A stretch of 29,320 bases of DNA from Pseudomonadota bacterium (GCA_023419055.1 JAEZYO010001006.1:1-29320); one strand, 5' to 3'; shown: positions 16,914 through 25,499, counted from the first letter of the stretch. Numbers and translations: made by a program. The notes: generated by a model from the sequence alone, not told the origin.

Positions 16914-16994
16914 CTTGACCTCATAGCCGCCGGGGGGAACCCGGTGCAAGCGGATACGGGCGGTGGCGACGATTTTGAACGAATCGACGCGCAT

Positions 16995-18359
16995 TTAGCG
17001 GCACCTCGCGAGGTTCGGATCACCCTGATCGTGACAGACCAGGCAAGGCCGAGCGTTCGCTCGGAGGGCAGTCCCACAACGACCCAGGAAGTCGGACGGG
17101 TGGGGGTTCGTTCCCTGACCCGGACTCGACCGCGGGCCCCTGATGCTGCCGCGGCCTCCTACCGCCGCGGTCGCGTGACACGTCGCGCAATCACGCTCCG
17201 TGTGGCAGCTCACGCAGGCGTTCAAATTGCGTTCGGCTTCCCACGCGTGATGGCTCCGCGTCCGGGCCCCGTCGGTCCAGACCGACTTCGGAGGATGAAA
17301 ACGCCCCCGCTGCGTGAGCTTCCCGTACGGACCGGAGAGCGTCACGCCCACCCGCTGGTGGCAGGTGAGGCAGAACGATTGCTGGCGATGACAGCTGGTG
17401 CAGGTGGGGCTGTCCTGCCGCGCTGCAATCTCGTGCTGATTGATCCAGTCGTTCGGGTGCACCCGGCGCGGCCGTACCCGACCGTCGTGGCAGCTCGTAC
17501 AAAACCGCTCCTGGTGGCAGTTCGCGCAGTAGCGGCTCTCGTCGCCGGCGATCGCCTTGTGGCGCTCGATCCAGTCCGGACCGTGCTCCGAATCGTGGAG
17601 CCACGCGGGCGGCAAGAGCTTGCCGGTGGCGAGACTGGTCTTGAGGAGGCCACCCTTCTCGGTCAGGTGGCAGGTCGGACAGGCACCGGACGCTTCACCC
17701 TTGGCAGTGGTGGCCTTCTGATGACAGCTGAGGCACCCCTTCATGCGCGGCAGCTGGTCCGCGGTGGCGAGGACCGTCTGGCCAACGTCGCCGTGGCACT
17801 TTTCGCAGCCCATCCCCCGCTCGAGGTGCAGCGCGTGGTCGAAGCGGAGGTTCGGACGCGGGATCGACACCCGCGCCACCGGTTCGCCCGCGCGGTAACC
17901 CACGTGACAGAAGGCGCACTCGCCGATGCGCTCGTTCCCGGCGTTGACGACCTCGTCGCGCCGATGATCGGTGCCATGGCAGCCGTCGCAGCGGGTGGGC
18001 TCGGGCAAGAGGTCGTCGGCGCTCACCCTGCTCTTCCGGGCGTCGTGACAGGTCGTGCAGGTCATGCCGAAGCCCTTGACGTGCTTCTGGTGATTGAAGC
18101 GGATCGGCAGCTGCTGTGGAGGGAAGATGACGGGACTCGGCCCTCCGTCTCCTGGCCTCGACCCCGGGGGGCGCGCCCACTCCGGCACGGCCTGCGCCGA
18201 ATCAGCGCTCGAATCGAGCGCGACCACGCCCGCCGTGCGAGGCGCGCCGGGCTCGGCGCGAGCGCGAGCGGAGAGCGCGAAGAGCGCCGCGATGGCGCAA
18301 GCCACGCCGAGCGCGAGCAGGCTCGGCGGGGACGGGCTCCTGGCCTTTGCGGTCGTCAT
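16995..18359 (-). CDS. Periplasmic 13-haem c-type cytochrome
   Basis: An exported electron-transfer protein of 454 residues. A signal peptide or N-terminal anchor is evident (residues ~14-36, LLALGVACAIAALFALSARA), then a Pro/Gly-rich linker. From residue 101 to 443 there are 13 CxxCH haem sites: CTTCH, CDGCH, CAFCH, CEKCH, CLSCH, CPTCH, CANCH, CTSCH twice, CLTCH, CVSCH, CATCH and CLVCH. Many are preceded by an isolated His (IRFNHQKH, FDHALHLERG, SHHAWEAERN), fitting bis-His ligation as in cytochrome c3/c7 and MtrA-type proteins. Its ATG overlaps the stop of the beta-barrel gene (ATGA), so the two are translationally coupled, as expected of a cytochrome seated in a porin. Export and haem attachment need the c-type maturation system, not seen here. 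The physiological acceptor is unknown. Confidence 0.9.
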   Translation of the reverse strand: MTTAKARSPSPPSLLALGVACAIAALFALSARARAEPGAPRTAGVVALDSSADSAQAVPEWARPPGSRPGDGGPSPVIFPPQQLPIRFNHQKHVKGFGMTCTTCHDARKSRVSADDLLPEPTRCDGCHGTDHRRDEVVNAGNERIGECAFCHVGYRAGEPVARVSIPRPNLRFDHALHLERGMGCEKCHGDVGQTVLATADQLPRMKGCLSCHQKATTAKGEASGACPTCHLTEKGGLLKTSLATGKLLPPAWLHDSEHGPDWIERHKAIAGDESRYCANCHQERFCTSCHDGRVRPRRVHPNDWINQHEIAARQDSPTCTSCHRQQSFCLTCHQRVGVTLSGPYGKLTQRGRFHPPKSVWTDGARTRSHHAWEAERNLNACVSCHTERDCATCHATAAVGGRGSIRGPRSSPGQGTNPHPSDFLGRCGTALRANARPCLVCHDQGDPNLARCR

Positions 18360-19879
18360 GGGTAAAGAGCGAGGCTCAAGCTCGCGAGCAACCGGAATCG
18401 CTGCCCCACGAGGCGGTTCAGGGTGTGATCGAACTCGACGCCGAGCCGTGTCTGGCCCAGGTACTCGAGCCCCGGCGAGATGCCCCCGCCGAGCACGTAC
18501 ATGAAGCTCGTGGCGTCGCGGCTCGGCCGGAGGTCGTCACGCCAGTCATAGAGCGACAGGATGACGAGCGCGTCGTAGTAGCCGTTGTCGAAGAACTTTC
18601 GAGTAGTGAGATCGGCCCCGACGCGGTGCCCTCGCCCGCCGAGCTCGGCGAGCGCAGCCAGCGCCACGGAGCCGTCGTTCCAGCGGTAGCGTGAGCCGAG
18701 CGTGGCGAAAGGATCGATCTCGTCCTCCGACGGGTCGCGCGCGCCGGTCTCCCCGTACGTTTCGGGATCACCCTCCGTGGCGTAGCGTCGAACACCGCCG
18801 GTGAGAGCAGCGTCGAGTCGCCGCGTCGCCTGAAAGCTCGTCCTTCCACGCAGCGTGGTCATGCCGCGGTGCGTGAACCAGTTCCAGATCGAGTCGCCGT
18901 CGAACGTGGGCAGGTAGTACTCGAGATCAGCGCCCACGGTGAGCCGCGCCGTCGCGTACGCGTCGAGACCCAGCGTGGCTTCCGAGAAGACCTGGTTGTA
19001 AAAGTCGTAGACGCCGGTCCCGAACACCGTGCCGTAGTCGCCCACGTCGACTCGCAGCGAGCCCGAGACTCGCTCGCTCGAAGTGCGATCGCCGTTCACG
19101 AAGTAGAGGCCGCCCCCCGGGTCCTGCAAGAAGGGCGAGACCACCACGCGGTCGCGATTGATCACCTTCCGGTAGCTCAGGCGCGAGTGCAAAAAGCCGA
19201 GGTCGGTCGTCTCGACGGCGAAGCCGTAAGCCGGAGCGAGCCGCGCGCTCTCGAGGTAGGCGGTGTATTCGTCGGTTTCGAGATCGTCTCGGTCGCCGCG
19301 CCAGACGCCGTCCGCGCTGTAGCGATTGGTCGCGAGCAGAGGCAGGCCCGAACGCTGTTCGAAGCCCCCGTACGCCTCGAACATCAGGTACGCCGGGGTC
19401 CGGAGAGACACCTGGACGCCGTCGAACGACCAGAAGCCCAGCGTGTCGATCACGTACTGGCGGCCGAGCCTGAACCCGACGTACCCCCCGAAGTAGTCGC
19501 GCCCTTCGAGGTAGGCGTACATCAGGTCGAGCGGAGCTTGCTCGAGCCCGGGGATGAAGTCACTGCTCGCCGGGTCGCGCTCCGAGCTCTCTTGTCCGAA
19601 GTCCGCGTCGAGGCGCAGGCGAGTCTTGAGCGAGAGGCGCGGCTTTCCGGCGATCCCCTCACCTTGGAGATCGTAGACGTGCAGGAGCAACGTCTCGGTG
19701 TAGCGACGCCTCCGGATCAAAGGCTCGCCGTACGGGCTCCGCAGCGTATAAAACTGCGCGTCCGCGGTCGCCTCGATCTCGCTCTCGAACGCCCCCGCGG
19801 AAGGTGGGGCGCCGACCACGAGCACGAGCGCGAACAGCGCGGCTCGCCGAAAGCCTCGTCGCGCGGAGCCGTGGCCCAT
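18356..19879 (-). CDS. Outer-membrane beta-barrel protein, putative porin of a cytochrome conduit
   Basis: A 507-residue exported protein. Its signal peptide (residues ~1-29, RRAALFALVLVVGAPPSAGA) is followed by a chain of alternating amphipathic strands throughout. Examples are TADAQFYTLRSPYGEP, GYVGFRLGRQYVIDTLGFWS, VSGSLRVDVGDYGTVFGTGV, TARLTVGADLEYYLPTF and the last strand RFRLLASLSLALYP. Abundant Tyr/Gly/Arg in strands and acidic turns are typical of large outer-membrane barrels. No POTRA, plug or OmpA domain is seen. It starts 11 bp after the pilQ stop, without a clear SD, and overlaps the 13-haem cytochrome gene, which suggests one transcript from pil. By analogy with MtrB/OmbB-type porins it may hold the cytochrome across the outer membrane; similarity was not tested. 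A general porin or another secretion role remains possible. Confidence 0.8.
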   Translation of the reverse strand: MGHGSARRGFRRAALFALVLVVGAPPSAGAFESEIEATADAQFYTLRSPYGEPLIRRRRYTETLLLHVYDLQGEGIAGKPRLSLKTRLRLDADFGQESSERDPASSDFIPGLEQAPLDLMYAYLEGRDYFGGYVGFRLGRQYVIDTLGFWSFDGVQVSLRTPAYLMFEAYGGFEQRSGLPLLATNRYSADGVWRGDRDDLETDEYTAYLESARLAPAYGFAVETTDLGFLHSRLSYRKVINRDRVVVSPFLQDPGGGLYFVNGDRTSSERVSGSLRVDVGDYGTVFGTGVYDFYNQVFSEATLGLDAYATARLTVGADLEYYLPTFDGDSIWNWFTHRGMTTLRGRTSFQATRRLDAALTGGVRRYATEGDPETYGETGARDPSEDEIDPFATLGSRYRWNDGSVALAALAELGGRGHRVGADLTTRKFFDNGYYDALVILSLYDWRDDLRPSRDATSFMYVLGGGISPGLEYLGQTRLGVEFDHTLNRLVGQRFRLLASLSLALYP

Positions 19880-19890
19880 CGGGGACGCTG

Positions 19891-22194
19891 CTAGCGGCCG
19901 AGCGCCTCGGCGCGGTTCACGATGCGCGGCGTGAGGAAGATCACGAGCTCACCCCGCGTGTCGCTAGCGCGACGGCGCTGGAACAGCAGCCCGAGCAGCG
20001 GAATGTCTCCGAAGAACGGCACCTGGTCGAGGTTGCGGCCGGTGTTGCGCGTGAAGATTCCGCCGATCACGGCCGTGTTGCCGTCCATGACGAGGAGCTC
20101 GGTCTCCGCCTCTCGCTTGAGAATCGTCGGATCGCCGCGGGCGCTCGTCTGGTTGAAGTCCGGCTCGTCGCGGTTGATCTTCACGTGCATGCTGACGCTG
20201 CCGTCGGCCGTCACGTGCGGCCGCACGAGGAGCTGCAGCTTGGCTTCCTGGAACGTCGTCTGCACGCCCTGCGCGCTCACCTGCGAGAAGGGGATCAACG
20301 TTCCTTGTGAGATGCGCGCCTCGTGGTTGTCCAGCGTGAGGATGCGCGGGCTGGAGAGGATGCGCAAGAGCCCCGTCGCCTCGGCGGCCGACAAGCGCAC
20401 CGCGAGGTTGATCGTGTTGTCGATGGATCCGAAGGTGAGACCGAGCGCGCCGCCGGATCCGGTACCGACCGCCGCCGGCAAGTTCACGGCGAAGTTCGGG
20501 TTCGGGACGGTGTTCGAGAAGGGGCTCAAGCCGGCCGTCGGCGTGTTGCCGTCGCTCGCCCCGCCCGCGACGCCGACGGAGTTCGGGAAGGCGAGGCCGG
20601 TCGGGTTGCCGGTGGCGGAGGAAAAGGTGGCGTCGCCGCCCCACTGGATGCCGACGTCGCGAATGTAGCGGCTCGTCGCTTCCACGATTCGAGCCTCGAC
20701 GAGCACCTGCGGCGTCTGGGTATCGAGCGAGCGCGTGAGCTCCTCGATTTGATTCAGGTTGCCGCCGATGTCGCGCACGATGAGGGTGTTCGTGCGGGCG
20801 TCGACGGCGATCGAGCCGCGCTCCGAGAGCATGGAGCTCGCTCGCTCCTGGATGTCGGCGGCGTTGGCGTAGCTCACCGGGATGAGCCGGGTCTCGATCG
20901 GAGCGAGCCGCACTTCTTGCTGGCGGCGCGCGAGCGCCATCTCGCGCTCCTTTTCGAGGGCCGCGAGCGGCGCGACGCGGATCATGTTGCCCTGCCGCAC
21001 CATGCCGAGCCCCTTGCTCTGCAGCACGACGTCGAGCGCCTGATCCCAGGGGACGTTGCGCATCCGAATCGTCACGGTGCCGGACACGTTGTCGGCCGTA
21101 ACGATGTTCACCTGACCCACGTCCGCGAGCAGGCGGAGGACGTTGTGAACGTCCGCGTCCTTCAGATCGAGATCGATGCGGCGCCCGGTAAAGCCGCGCT
21201 GTTGCGCCGCCATCCCCGGCGTGAAGGCGCCGACTTCGCCGGGAGCGCTCTTGGCCTCGGTGAGGCCGTCGTAACCCGAGTGGACCTCGGGGACGCCGCT
21301 CACCGCCTCTTCGACGTGCACGGTCCGCGTGCGGCGCGCGACGCCGCCGTCCTTGCCGACGCCCGTCACGTTGCTGGGACGCGGCCCTGGGGCTGCGAAG
21401 GACCACACCAGGGCGTTCCCGCGGCGAGACACGGAGCCGGTCGCTCCTTCGGCGTGATCGACTTCAATCAGGGTCGCCTCGCGCTTACCGGGAGCCGAGT
21501 AGCTCGAGATGGCGCGCACGAAGCCCTTGTACGCCGAGACATCGAGCGTGCGCGCGAGCTCCTCGGGAAGCTTCGCCCCCTCGATCTCGAGGGTCATGAC
21601 GCCCGGACGAGTGCGGAGCTCCTTGTAGCCGAGGCCCTCGCTGAGCTCGATGACGACGCGATCCTCGTCACTCGCGTGCTCGAAGCGCACGTCGCCGACG
21701 CGCGCGACGACCGCGGCCTTGCCCGGGGCGGGCGCCCTCGACACGACCACGGCCTGAGCGAGCTCGGCTTTCGTCTTGGCCACGCGAATCAAGAGCGTGC
21801 CGTCCTCGACGGAGACCGAGTGCTCCCCCTTCTCGAGCAGGGTGACGAGCACCCGGGTGGTGCTGGTCTTGCCGCTCTTGAAGGTCTGAACCATCACGCC
21901 GCCCACCGGACCGACCTTGTCGGTGACGGCGGTCGGGGCGCCCTTCAACGTGGAGTTCGGGACATCCACGATCAGGCGCGTGCCCCCGCGCTCGAGCCGC
22001 GCCGTATACACGGGCGGCTCGCTGAAGCTCACCGCGATCCGCGTGACCCCGTCGCTCTCGGGGGTCACCTTCATATCCGTCGCGAAGCGGGGCGCCGGAG
22101 ACGAGCCGAGCGCCGTCTGAGAGGTCGAAACCAGGAAAAGCGCGAGCAAAAGCGACGCCGCGTGGCCGAGTCGGGGAGAGGTCCTCCGCATCAT
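19891..22194 (-). CDS. pilQ: Type IV pilus secretin PilQ
   Basis: PilQ forms the outer-membrane pore through which the type IV pilus passes. The protein has 767 residues. Order: signal peptide (~10-30, AASLLLALFLVSTSQTALG); two AMIN-type peptidoglycan-binding regions (~35-130 and ~165-260, the second with VVIELSEGLGYKEL); a Gly/Pro-rich linker; the short secretin/TonB N domain (IDLDLKDADVHNVLRLLADV through VPWDQALDVVLQSKGLG); the N1/KH-like domain (SYANAADIQERASSMLSERG); and the secretin core (PQVLVEARIVEATSRYIRDV to GELVIFLTPRIV). The hallmarks ILSSPRILTLDNHEA and VPFFGDIPLLGLLF are present. ATG 22194 (with another ATG at 22191) has GGAG 5 nt upstream. A gap of 137 bp separates it from pilP, the largest in the pil run, so an internal promoter is possible. 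Length is normal for delta-type PilQ. Confidence 0.97.
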   Translation of the reverse strand: MMRRTSPRLGHAASLLLALFLVSTSQTALGSSPAPRFATDMKVTPESDGVTRIAVSFSEPPVYTARLERGGTRLIVDVPNSTLKGAPTAVTDKVGPVGGVMVQTFKSGKTSTTRVLVTLLEKGEHSVSVEDGTLLIRVAKTKAELAQAVVVSRAPAPGKAAVVARVGDVRFEHASDEDRVVIELSEGLGYKELRTRPGVMTLEIEGAKLPEELARTLDVSAYKGFVRAISSYSAPGKREATLIEVDHAEGATGSVSRRGNALVWSFAAPGPRPSNVTGVGKDGGVARRTRTVHVEEAVSGVPEVHSGYDGLTEAKSAPGEVGAFTPGMAAQQRGFTGRRIDLDLKDADVHNVLRLLADVGQVNIVTADNVSGTVTIRMRNVPWDQALDVVLQSKGLGMVRQGNMIRVAPLAALEKEREMALARRQQEVRLAPIETRLIPVSYANAADIQERASSMLSERGSIAVDARTNTLIVRDIGGNLNQIEELTRSLDTQTPQVLVEARIVEATSRYIRDVGIQWGGDATFSSATGNPTGLAFPNSVGVAGGASDGNTPTAGLSPFSNTVPNPNFAVNLPAAVGTGSGGALGLTFGSIDNTINLAVRLSAAEATGLLRILSSPRILTLDNHEARISQGTLIPFSQVSAQGVQTTFQEAKLQLLVRPHVTADGSVSMHVKINRDEPDFNQTSARGDPTILKREAETELLVMDGNTAVIGGIFTRNTGRNLDQVPFFGDIPLLGLLFQRRRASDTRGELVIFLTPRIVNRAEALGR

Positions 22195-22331
22195 GGAGCT
22201 CCGATGTGTCCAGGCGAGGCAGGGAAACCGGCGCGGAAATGGCCAGCCTTTGCCAAGCAACGGGAGCGTAGCCGCTGCCGATTCACACGAACAAATAACG
22301 GGCTACGAAAGCTCTCGCGGGTCGGCTCGCC

Positions 22332-22955
22332 TCAGGGCGCGCCTTCGATCAGGGTGCCTTCGGGCCGGAGCGGGATCACCTTCGTGGCCGACGGCAGGTC
22401 CGGATTGTTCGGGTCCTCGCGCACGAGCACGACGTCGCCGTCGCGGATGCGATCGACCCGCCAGTTCACCTCGTAGGTGGCGCCGGTACGGCCGCTGGTC
22501 TGCACCATGTCCGCCCGGCCCACGAACTGGCCGCGCTGGATCACGTGCCCTCGGCCCGTGGGATCCACGAGCATGGCCTTGGCAGGCGTGATGCGCGTCA
22601 CGATCCCGATGAGCTTGAGCTCGTCCACGGCGTACTGCGAGAGCACCACCTCTCGCTGGGACCGCTCACGGGCCCGAGTCTCCTGGGCGAAGTTGGCGGC
22701 GAACGACCGGAAGGGATCTCGGCTGCGCTCGCTCTCGATGAACTCGGCCTCGGAGATCTCCATCTTCGCCACGGGACCCGCCGTGACGAGCTTCGCGCCG
22801 CTGCCTGCTGGCGCGGCTCCGTCGGGCCCGGCCGAAGCCTGCGCGGACGCCGAGCTTCGGGAGCTCTTGCTCTTGATCACCTTCTCCTCGCACCCGAGAG
22901 AGGCGAGCGCCAGGAACCCGAGCAGTGCTCCGGAGAGCAGCCTTCCGGCCATCAC
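22332..22955 (-). CDS. pilP: Type IV pilus inner-membrane lipoprotein PilP
   Basis: PilP links the PilMNO inner-membrane platform to the PilQ secretin. The 207-residue protein has a lipoprotein signal with lipobox LASLGC (Cys near 22), a Ser/Ala-rich flexible linker (IKSKSSRSSASAQAS) and the folded C-terminal domain. That domain starts DPFRSFAANF and continues SQYAVDELKLIGIVTRITPA, AMLVDPTGRGHVIQRGQFVG and GDVVLVREDPNNPD, the family's typical 'lv.IgiI...p.AlvedP.G....v..G' pattern. The start is GTG 22955 or the next codon, ATG 22952. Both overlap the pilO stop, and AAGGGGGG lies just upstream. Identity is supported by motif and by synteny with pilO and pilQ. Confidence 0.94.
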   Translation of the reverse strand: MMAGRLLSGALLGFLALASLGCEEKVIKSKSSRSSASAQASAGPDGAAPAGSGAKLVTAGPVAKMEISEAEFIESERSRDPFRSFAANFAQETRARERSQREVVLSQYAVDELKLIGIVTRITPAKAMLVDPTGRGHVIQRGQFVGRADMVQTSGRTGATYEVNWRVDRIRDGDVVLVREDPNNPDLPSATKVIPLRPEGTLIEGAP

Positions 22956-23572
22956 TTGCCCCCCTTCATGGCGGCCCCGCGCTTGTCCGCGGGGGCGGCA
23001 GCCTTGTCGTCGACCGCGCGGAAGGCCGTGGCGAGCGCGTCGACCTTGACGATCACGTCCTCGCCTTCGACCTTGGCCTCCTTGATCACGATGTTCTCGA
23101 CGTTGGTGATGCGATCGAGCTGCCCCACGCCGTAGAAGAACTTCGCGATCTGGTGGTAGCGGCCGCTGAGCTCGAGCCGCATCGGGACGCGAGCGTAGAA
23201 CTGCTCCACGACTTCGGGCGTGGGCGTCCAGGCCACGAGCGCGACGCCCGAGACGTTGGCGACGTTCTGGAGCGAGCTCAAGAACGCGGGATACTCGGTC
23301 GCCGTCGGCAAGACTTTGTTGAGCTCGCGCTGGCGCTGCTTGCGGTCAGCGAGATCGGCGAGATCCTTCTGGTACTCGAACTCGGCCTTGCGAGCGTCGG
23401 CGAGCTGTTCCCGGAGCTGTCGCTCCTTGCCCTCGGCTGCCTTGATGCTGCTCGCGAGGTCGCCGTAGAAGACGACGAAGTAGGCCACGCCCGCGACCGC
23501 GAGCAACGCGGCGGCGATGCCGATCTTCGCGGCCATCGGGAGCTTGGCGAGAGCGGTGTCGGTGCGGGCCAT
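22952..23572 (-). CDS. pilO: Type IV pilus alignment protein PilO
   Basis: A 206-residue bitopic inner-membrane protein that pairs with PilN. It has a short cytoplasmic N terminus, one membrane helix at ~16-37 (IGIAAALLAVAGVAYFVVFY) and a coiled coil (~42-85, KERQLREQLADARKAEFEYQ). The periplasmic ferredoxin-like core is recognisable by VLPTATEYPAFLSSLQNVAN and the conserved RLELSGRYHQIAKFFYGVGQ. The Lys/Ala-rich tail is probably disordered. Start ATG 23572 is 1 bp after the pilN stop, and its stop overlaps pilP. Length and topology match other PilO proteins. Confidence 0.95.
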   Translation of the reverse strand: MARTDTALAKLPMAAKIGIAAALLAVAGVAYFVVFYGDLASSIKAAEGKERQLREQLADARKAEFEYQKDLADLADRKQRQRELNKVLPTATEYPAFLSSLQNVANVSGVALVAWTPTPEVVEQFYARVPMRLELSGRYHQIAKFFYGVGQLDRITNVENIVIKEAKVEGEDVIVKVDALATAFRAVDDKAAAPADKRGAAMKGGK

Positions 23573-23573
23573 G

Positions 23574-24212
23574 TCAGTACTTCACCTGCGCCTCGAGCGC
23601 GAACTTGATGAGCTCGAGCCCCGCCTTGTCCTTCTCTTGTTTGGCCGGGAGCAGCGTCACGTTCGCGAAGTAGTCGGACAGGTTCATGCGGCGCGCGAGC
23701 TCGCTCACGTCCTCGCCGTCGCGCGCCAGGCCCTCGAGCCTCACCTTGCGCTGGCTCTCGTTGTAGTTCGTCAGCCAGAGCCGGCGAGGGTCCCAAGTCG
23801 AGTTGTAGATGGCGAGCGGGTTGTCGCGTCGAACCTGGCTCAAGCGTTCGGGCGAGACGCTCGGCCCCCGGCCGGGGGTGAGGATGCGCGACAGCTCGAG
23901 CAGGACCGCCGTCGGCCCGCTGCGGGCAGCCTGGAGACGCCCGATCGCGGCCTCACGAGCCTTCAGGCGCTCGAGCTCCGCCTTCACGGTCGGGTGCTCC
24001 TTCACGACGTCCTTCGACTGCTGAATCTGCGACTCGAGCTCCGCGTTCTTGCGCTTCTGGTCCTTCAGCTCCTCGTTCTTGAAGCCGTGGAACACGAACA
24101 GGCCCGCGACCTCCGCCAAGAACAGGACCATCACCACCGCGAGCCAGAGCTGGCTGCCCTGCTGGGCCTCGGCGCCGCGCCGCTTCTGCGGCAACAGGTT
24201 GATCTTGATCAC
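23574..24212 (-). CDS. pilN: Type IV pilus alignment protein PilN
   Basis: A 212-residue bitopic inner-membrane protein. The first residues IKINLLPQKRR are the classical cytoplasmic PilM-binding motif (consensus INLLPWR). A membrane helix follows at ~24-43 (LAVVMVLFLAEVAGLFVFHG), then a coiled coil (ELKDQKRKNAELESQIQQSK) and a periplasmic ferredoxin-like domain with TAVLLELSRILTPGRGPSVS and RKVRLEGLARDGEDVSELAR. The GTG start overlaps the pilM stop (GTGA). Together with PilM and PilO it forms the alignment ring of the pilus machine. Confidence 0.96.
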   Translation of the reverse strand: MIKINLLPQKRRGAEAQQGSQLWLAVVMVLFLAEVAGLFVFHGFKNEELKDQKRKNAELESQIQQSKDVVKEHPTVKAELERLKAREAAIGRLQAARSGPTAVLLELSRILTPGRGPSVSPERLSQVRRDNPLAIYNSTWDPRRLWLTNYNESQRKVRLEGLARDGEDVSELARRMNLSDYFANVTLLPAKQEKDKAGLELIKFALEAQVKY

Positions 24213-25285
24213 GCGCGCACCTCACGCTCTTTGCGCATGGCGAGGCCGAGCGCGACCGAGAGCTGAGCCGCGCGAGTCGACAAGAGCTGCGCGTCTACCT
24301 CACGTGCCTCCACCACCACGCGCTCGAGCGGCGACCAGGGCTCGACGGCGACCCGCGAGCGGCGCTGGATGGCGAGCGGCAGCGCGCCGAGGTTCGCGGT
24401 GCCACCGGTCACGTAGATGCGGGTGATGTCGCTCTCCCCGCTCGTGGCCATGTAAAAGTCCAGGCTGCGCTGGATCTCCGCTGCAATCGAGTCGGTCACG
24501 GCCTCGATCACGTCGACCACCTGCTGCGGGATCATCCCGGCGCGGTTCGGGTCGTTGGGATCGCCGACGGTGCCGCACTTGTAGGCTTCGGCCTGCTCGA
24601 AGGGCACGCCGAGCTGCTTCTGAATCTCTTCGGTGATGGCGTTTCCGCCGTTCGCGATCTCGCGGGTGAACGCGCTCACGCCGTTCGAGATGATGTTGAG
24701 GGAGGAGAGGCTCGCCCCCACGTTGATCATCGCGATCGTCTGATCGGACGGAAGGCCGCGCGACATTTCGAACAGGTTTTGCACCGTGAACGCGTCGATG
24801 TCACAGACGACCGGCTTGAGCCGGGCGCTCCTCGCGAGCTGCGCGTAGTCTTCGATCTGGTCGCGCTTCGCCGCCACCAGCAAGAGATCCATCTGGCTCG
24901 TTTCGGGTCGACGGCGGAGGACCTGGTAGTCGACCTGCACGTCCTTGATGTCGAAGGGGATGTGCTGCTCGGCCTCCCACTGGATCTGCTCGTCGAGCTC
25001 GGCCATCGTCATCATCGGGACCGTGATCTTGCGGATGATCACGCTCTGCCCCGAGACGCTGAGGGCGCACTCGCGTTGCTTGATCTTGGCGTCCCGAAAC
25101 GCCTTCTCGAGCGCCGCGCTCACCGCGCCGGCGTCCATCACCTGCCCGTCGACGATCACCTGCGGGCTCAACGGGACGAACCCCAGCCGTACCAGTCCCA
25201 ATCCCTTACGAGATTCCTTGATCTGGCAGACCTTCACGCCGGACGTGCCGATATCGACACCGACCAGGTTTCGCCCTTCGCGCAT
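24209..25285 (-). CDS. pilM: Type IV pilus assembly ATPase-fold protein PilM
   Basis: PilM is a cytoplasmic actin/FtsA-like protein that binds the N terminus of PilN. The 358-residue protein has the phosphate-1 motif VGVDIGTSGVKVCQI at the N terminus, the family segment VPMMTMAELDEQIQWEAEQH followed by IPFDIKDV, the phosphate-2 strand AMINVGASLSSLNII and the adenosine motif ITRIYVTGGTANLGALPLAI. Length is standard. ATG 25285 is the first gene codon after a 493-bp control region shared with the divergent sigma factor gene. Only a weak SD (AAGG) precedes it. No convincing promoter for it was found by eye. Confidence 0.97.
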   Translation of the reverse strand: MREGRNLVGVDIGTSGVKVCQIKESRKGLGLVRLGFVPLSPQVIVDGQVMDAGAVSAALEKAFRDAKIKQRECALSVSGQSVIIRKITVPMMTMAELDEQIQWEAEQHIPFDIKDVQVDYQVLRRRPETSQMDLLLVAAKRDQIEDYAQLARSARLKPVVCDIDAFTVQNLFEMSRGLPSDQTIAMINVGASLSSLNIISNGVSAFTREIANGGNAITEEIQKQLGVPFEQAEAYKCGTVGDPNDPNRAGMIPQQVVDVIEAVTDSIAAEIQRSLDFYMATSGESDITRIYVTGGTANLGALPLAIQRRSRVAVEPWSPLERVVVEAREVDAQLLSTRAAQLSVALGLAMRKEREVRA

Positions 25286-25303
25286 GACCTTGATTCTTCG
25301 ACT

Positions 25304-25322
25304 GCGCGCAAAAAAGGCGCGC
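25304..25322 (-). other. GC-rich inverted repeat in the pilM leader
   Basis: GCGCGC at 25304-25309 and again at 25317-25322, separated by a 7-nt A-rich loop, gives a 6-bp stem about 20 nt ahead of the pilM ATG. It could fold in the pilM leader RNA and influence translation. The motif is short and GC-only, so chance is a real possibility. Confidence 0.3.
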
Positions 25323-25450
25323 TACGAAACTCTGGCACCCTCGCGCATCGAGAGCCAAGAAACGCGCGACGTTGCCGAGCAGGGACGTCCGGAGGCCCGG
25401 CAGGGAGGGGACGGGTTCGCAGTTCGCATCCCGCGAGCCCGGGAAGGGGC

Positions 25451-25466
25451 GGGTCGTTTCGAACCC
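25451..25466. repeat. GGGTC-N6-RACCC palindrome, copy 1
   Basis: GGGTC GTTTCG AACCC. The right arm has A in place of G at its first base. The centre lies about 305 bp before the predicted sigma-54 start. It may be a binding half of an enhancer array. Confidence 0.5.
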
Positions 25467-25499
25467 ATTCCGGGACGGATTCCCGGTTCCGGCCCACGC

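Noticed and set aside
16623..16994. Upstream extension of the cytochrome lipoprotein frame to ATG 16994
   Set aside because: It would cover the 84-residue gene, and the lipobox would be buried about 140 residues inside; the residues are low-complexity Arg-rich.
25333..25346. TGGCACCCTCGCGC looks like a second sigma-54 element
   Set aside because: GG-N9-GC spacing is one short, and it points away from pilM.
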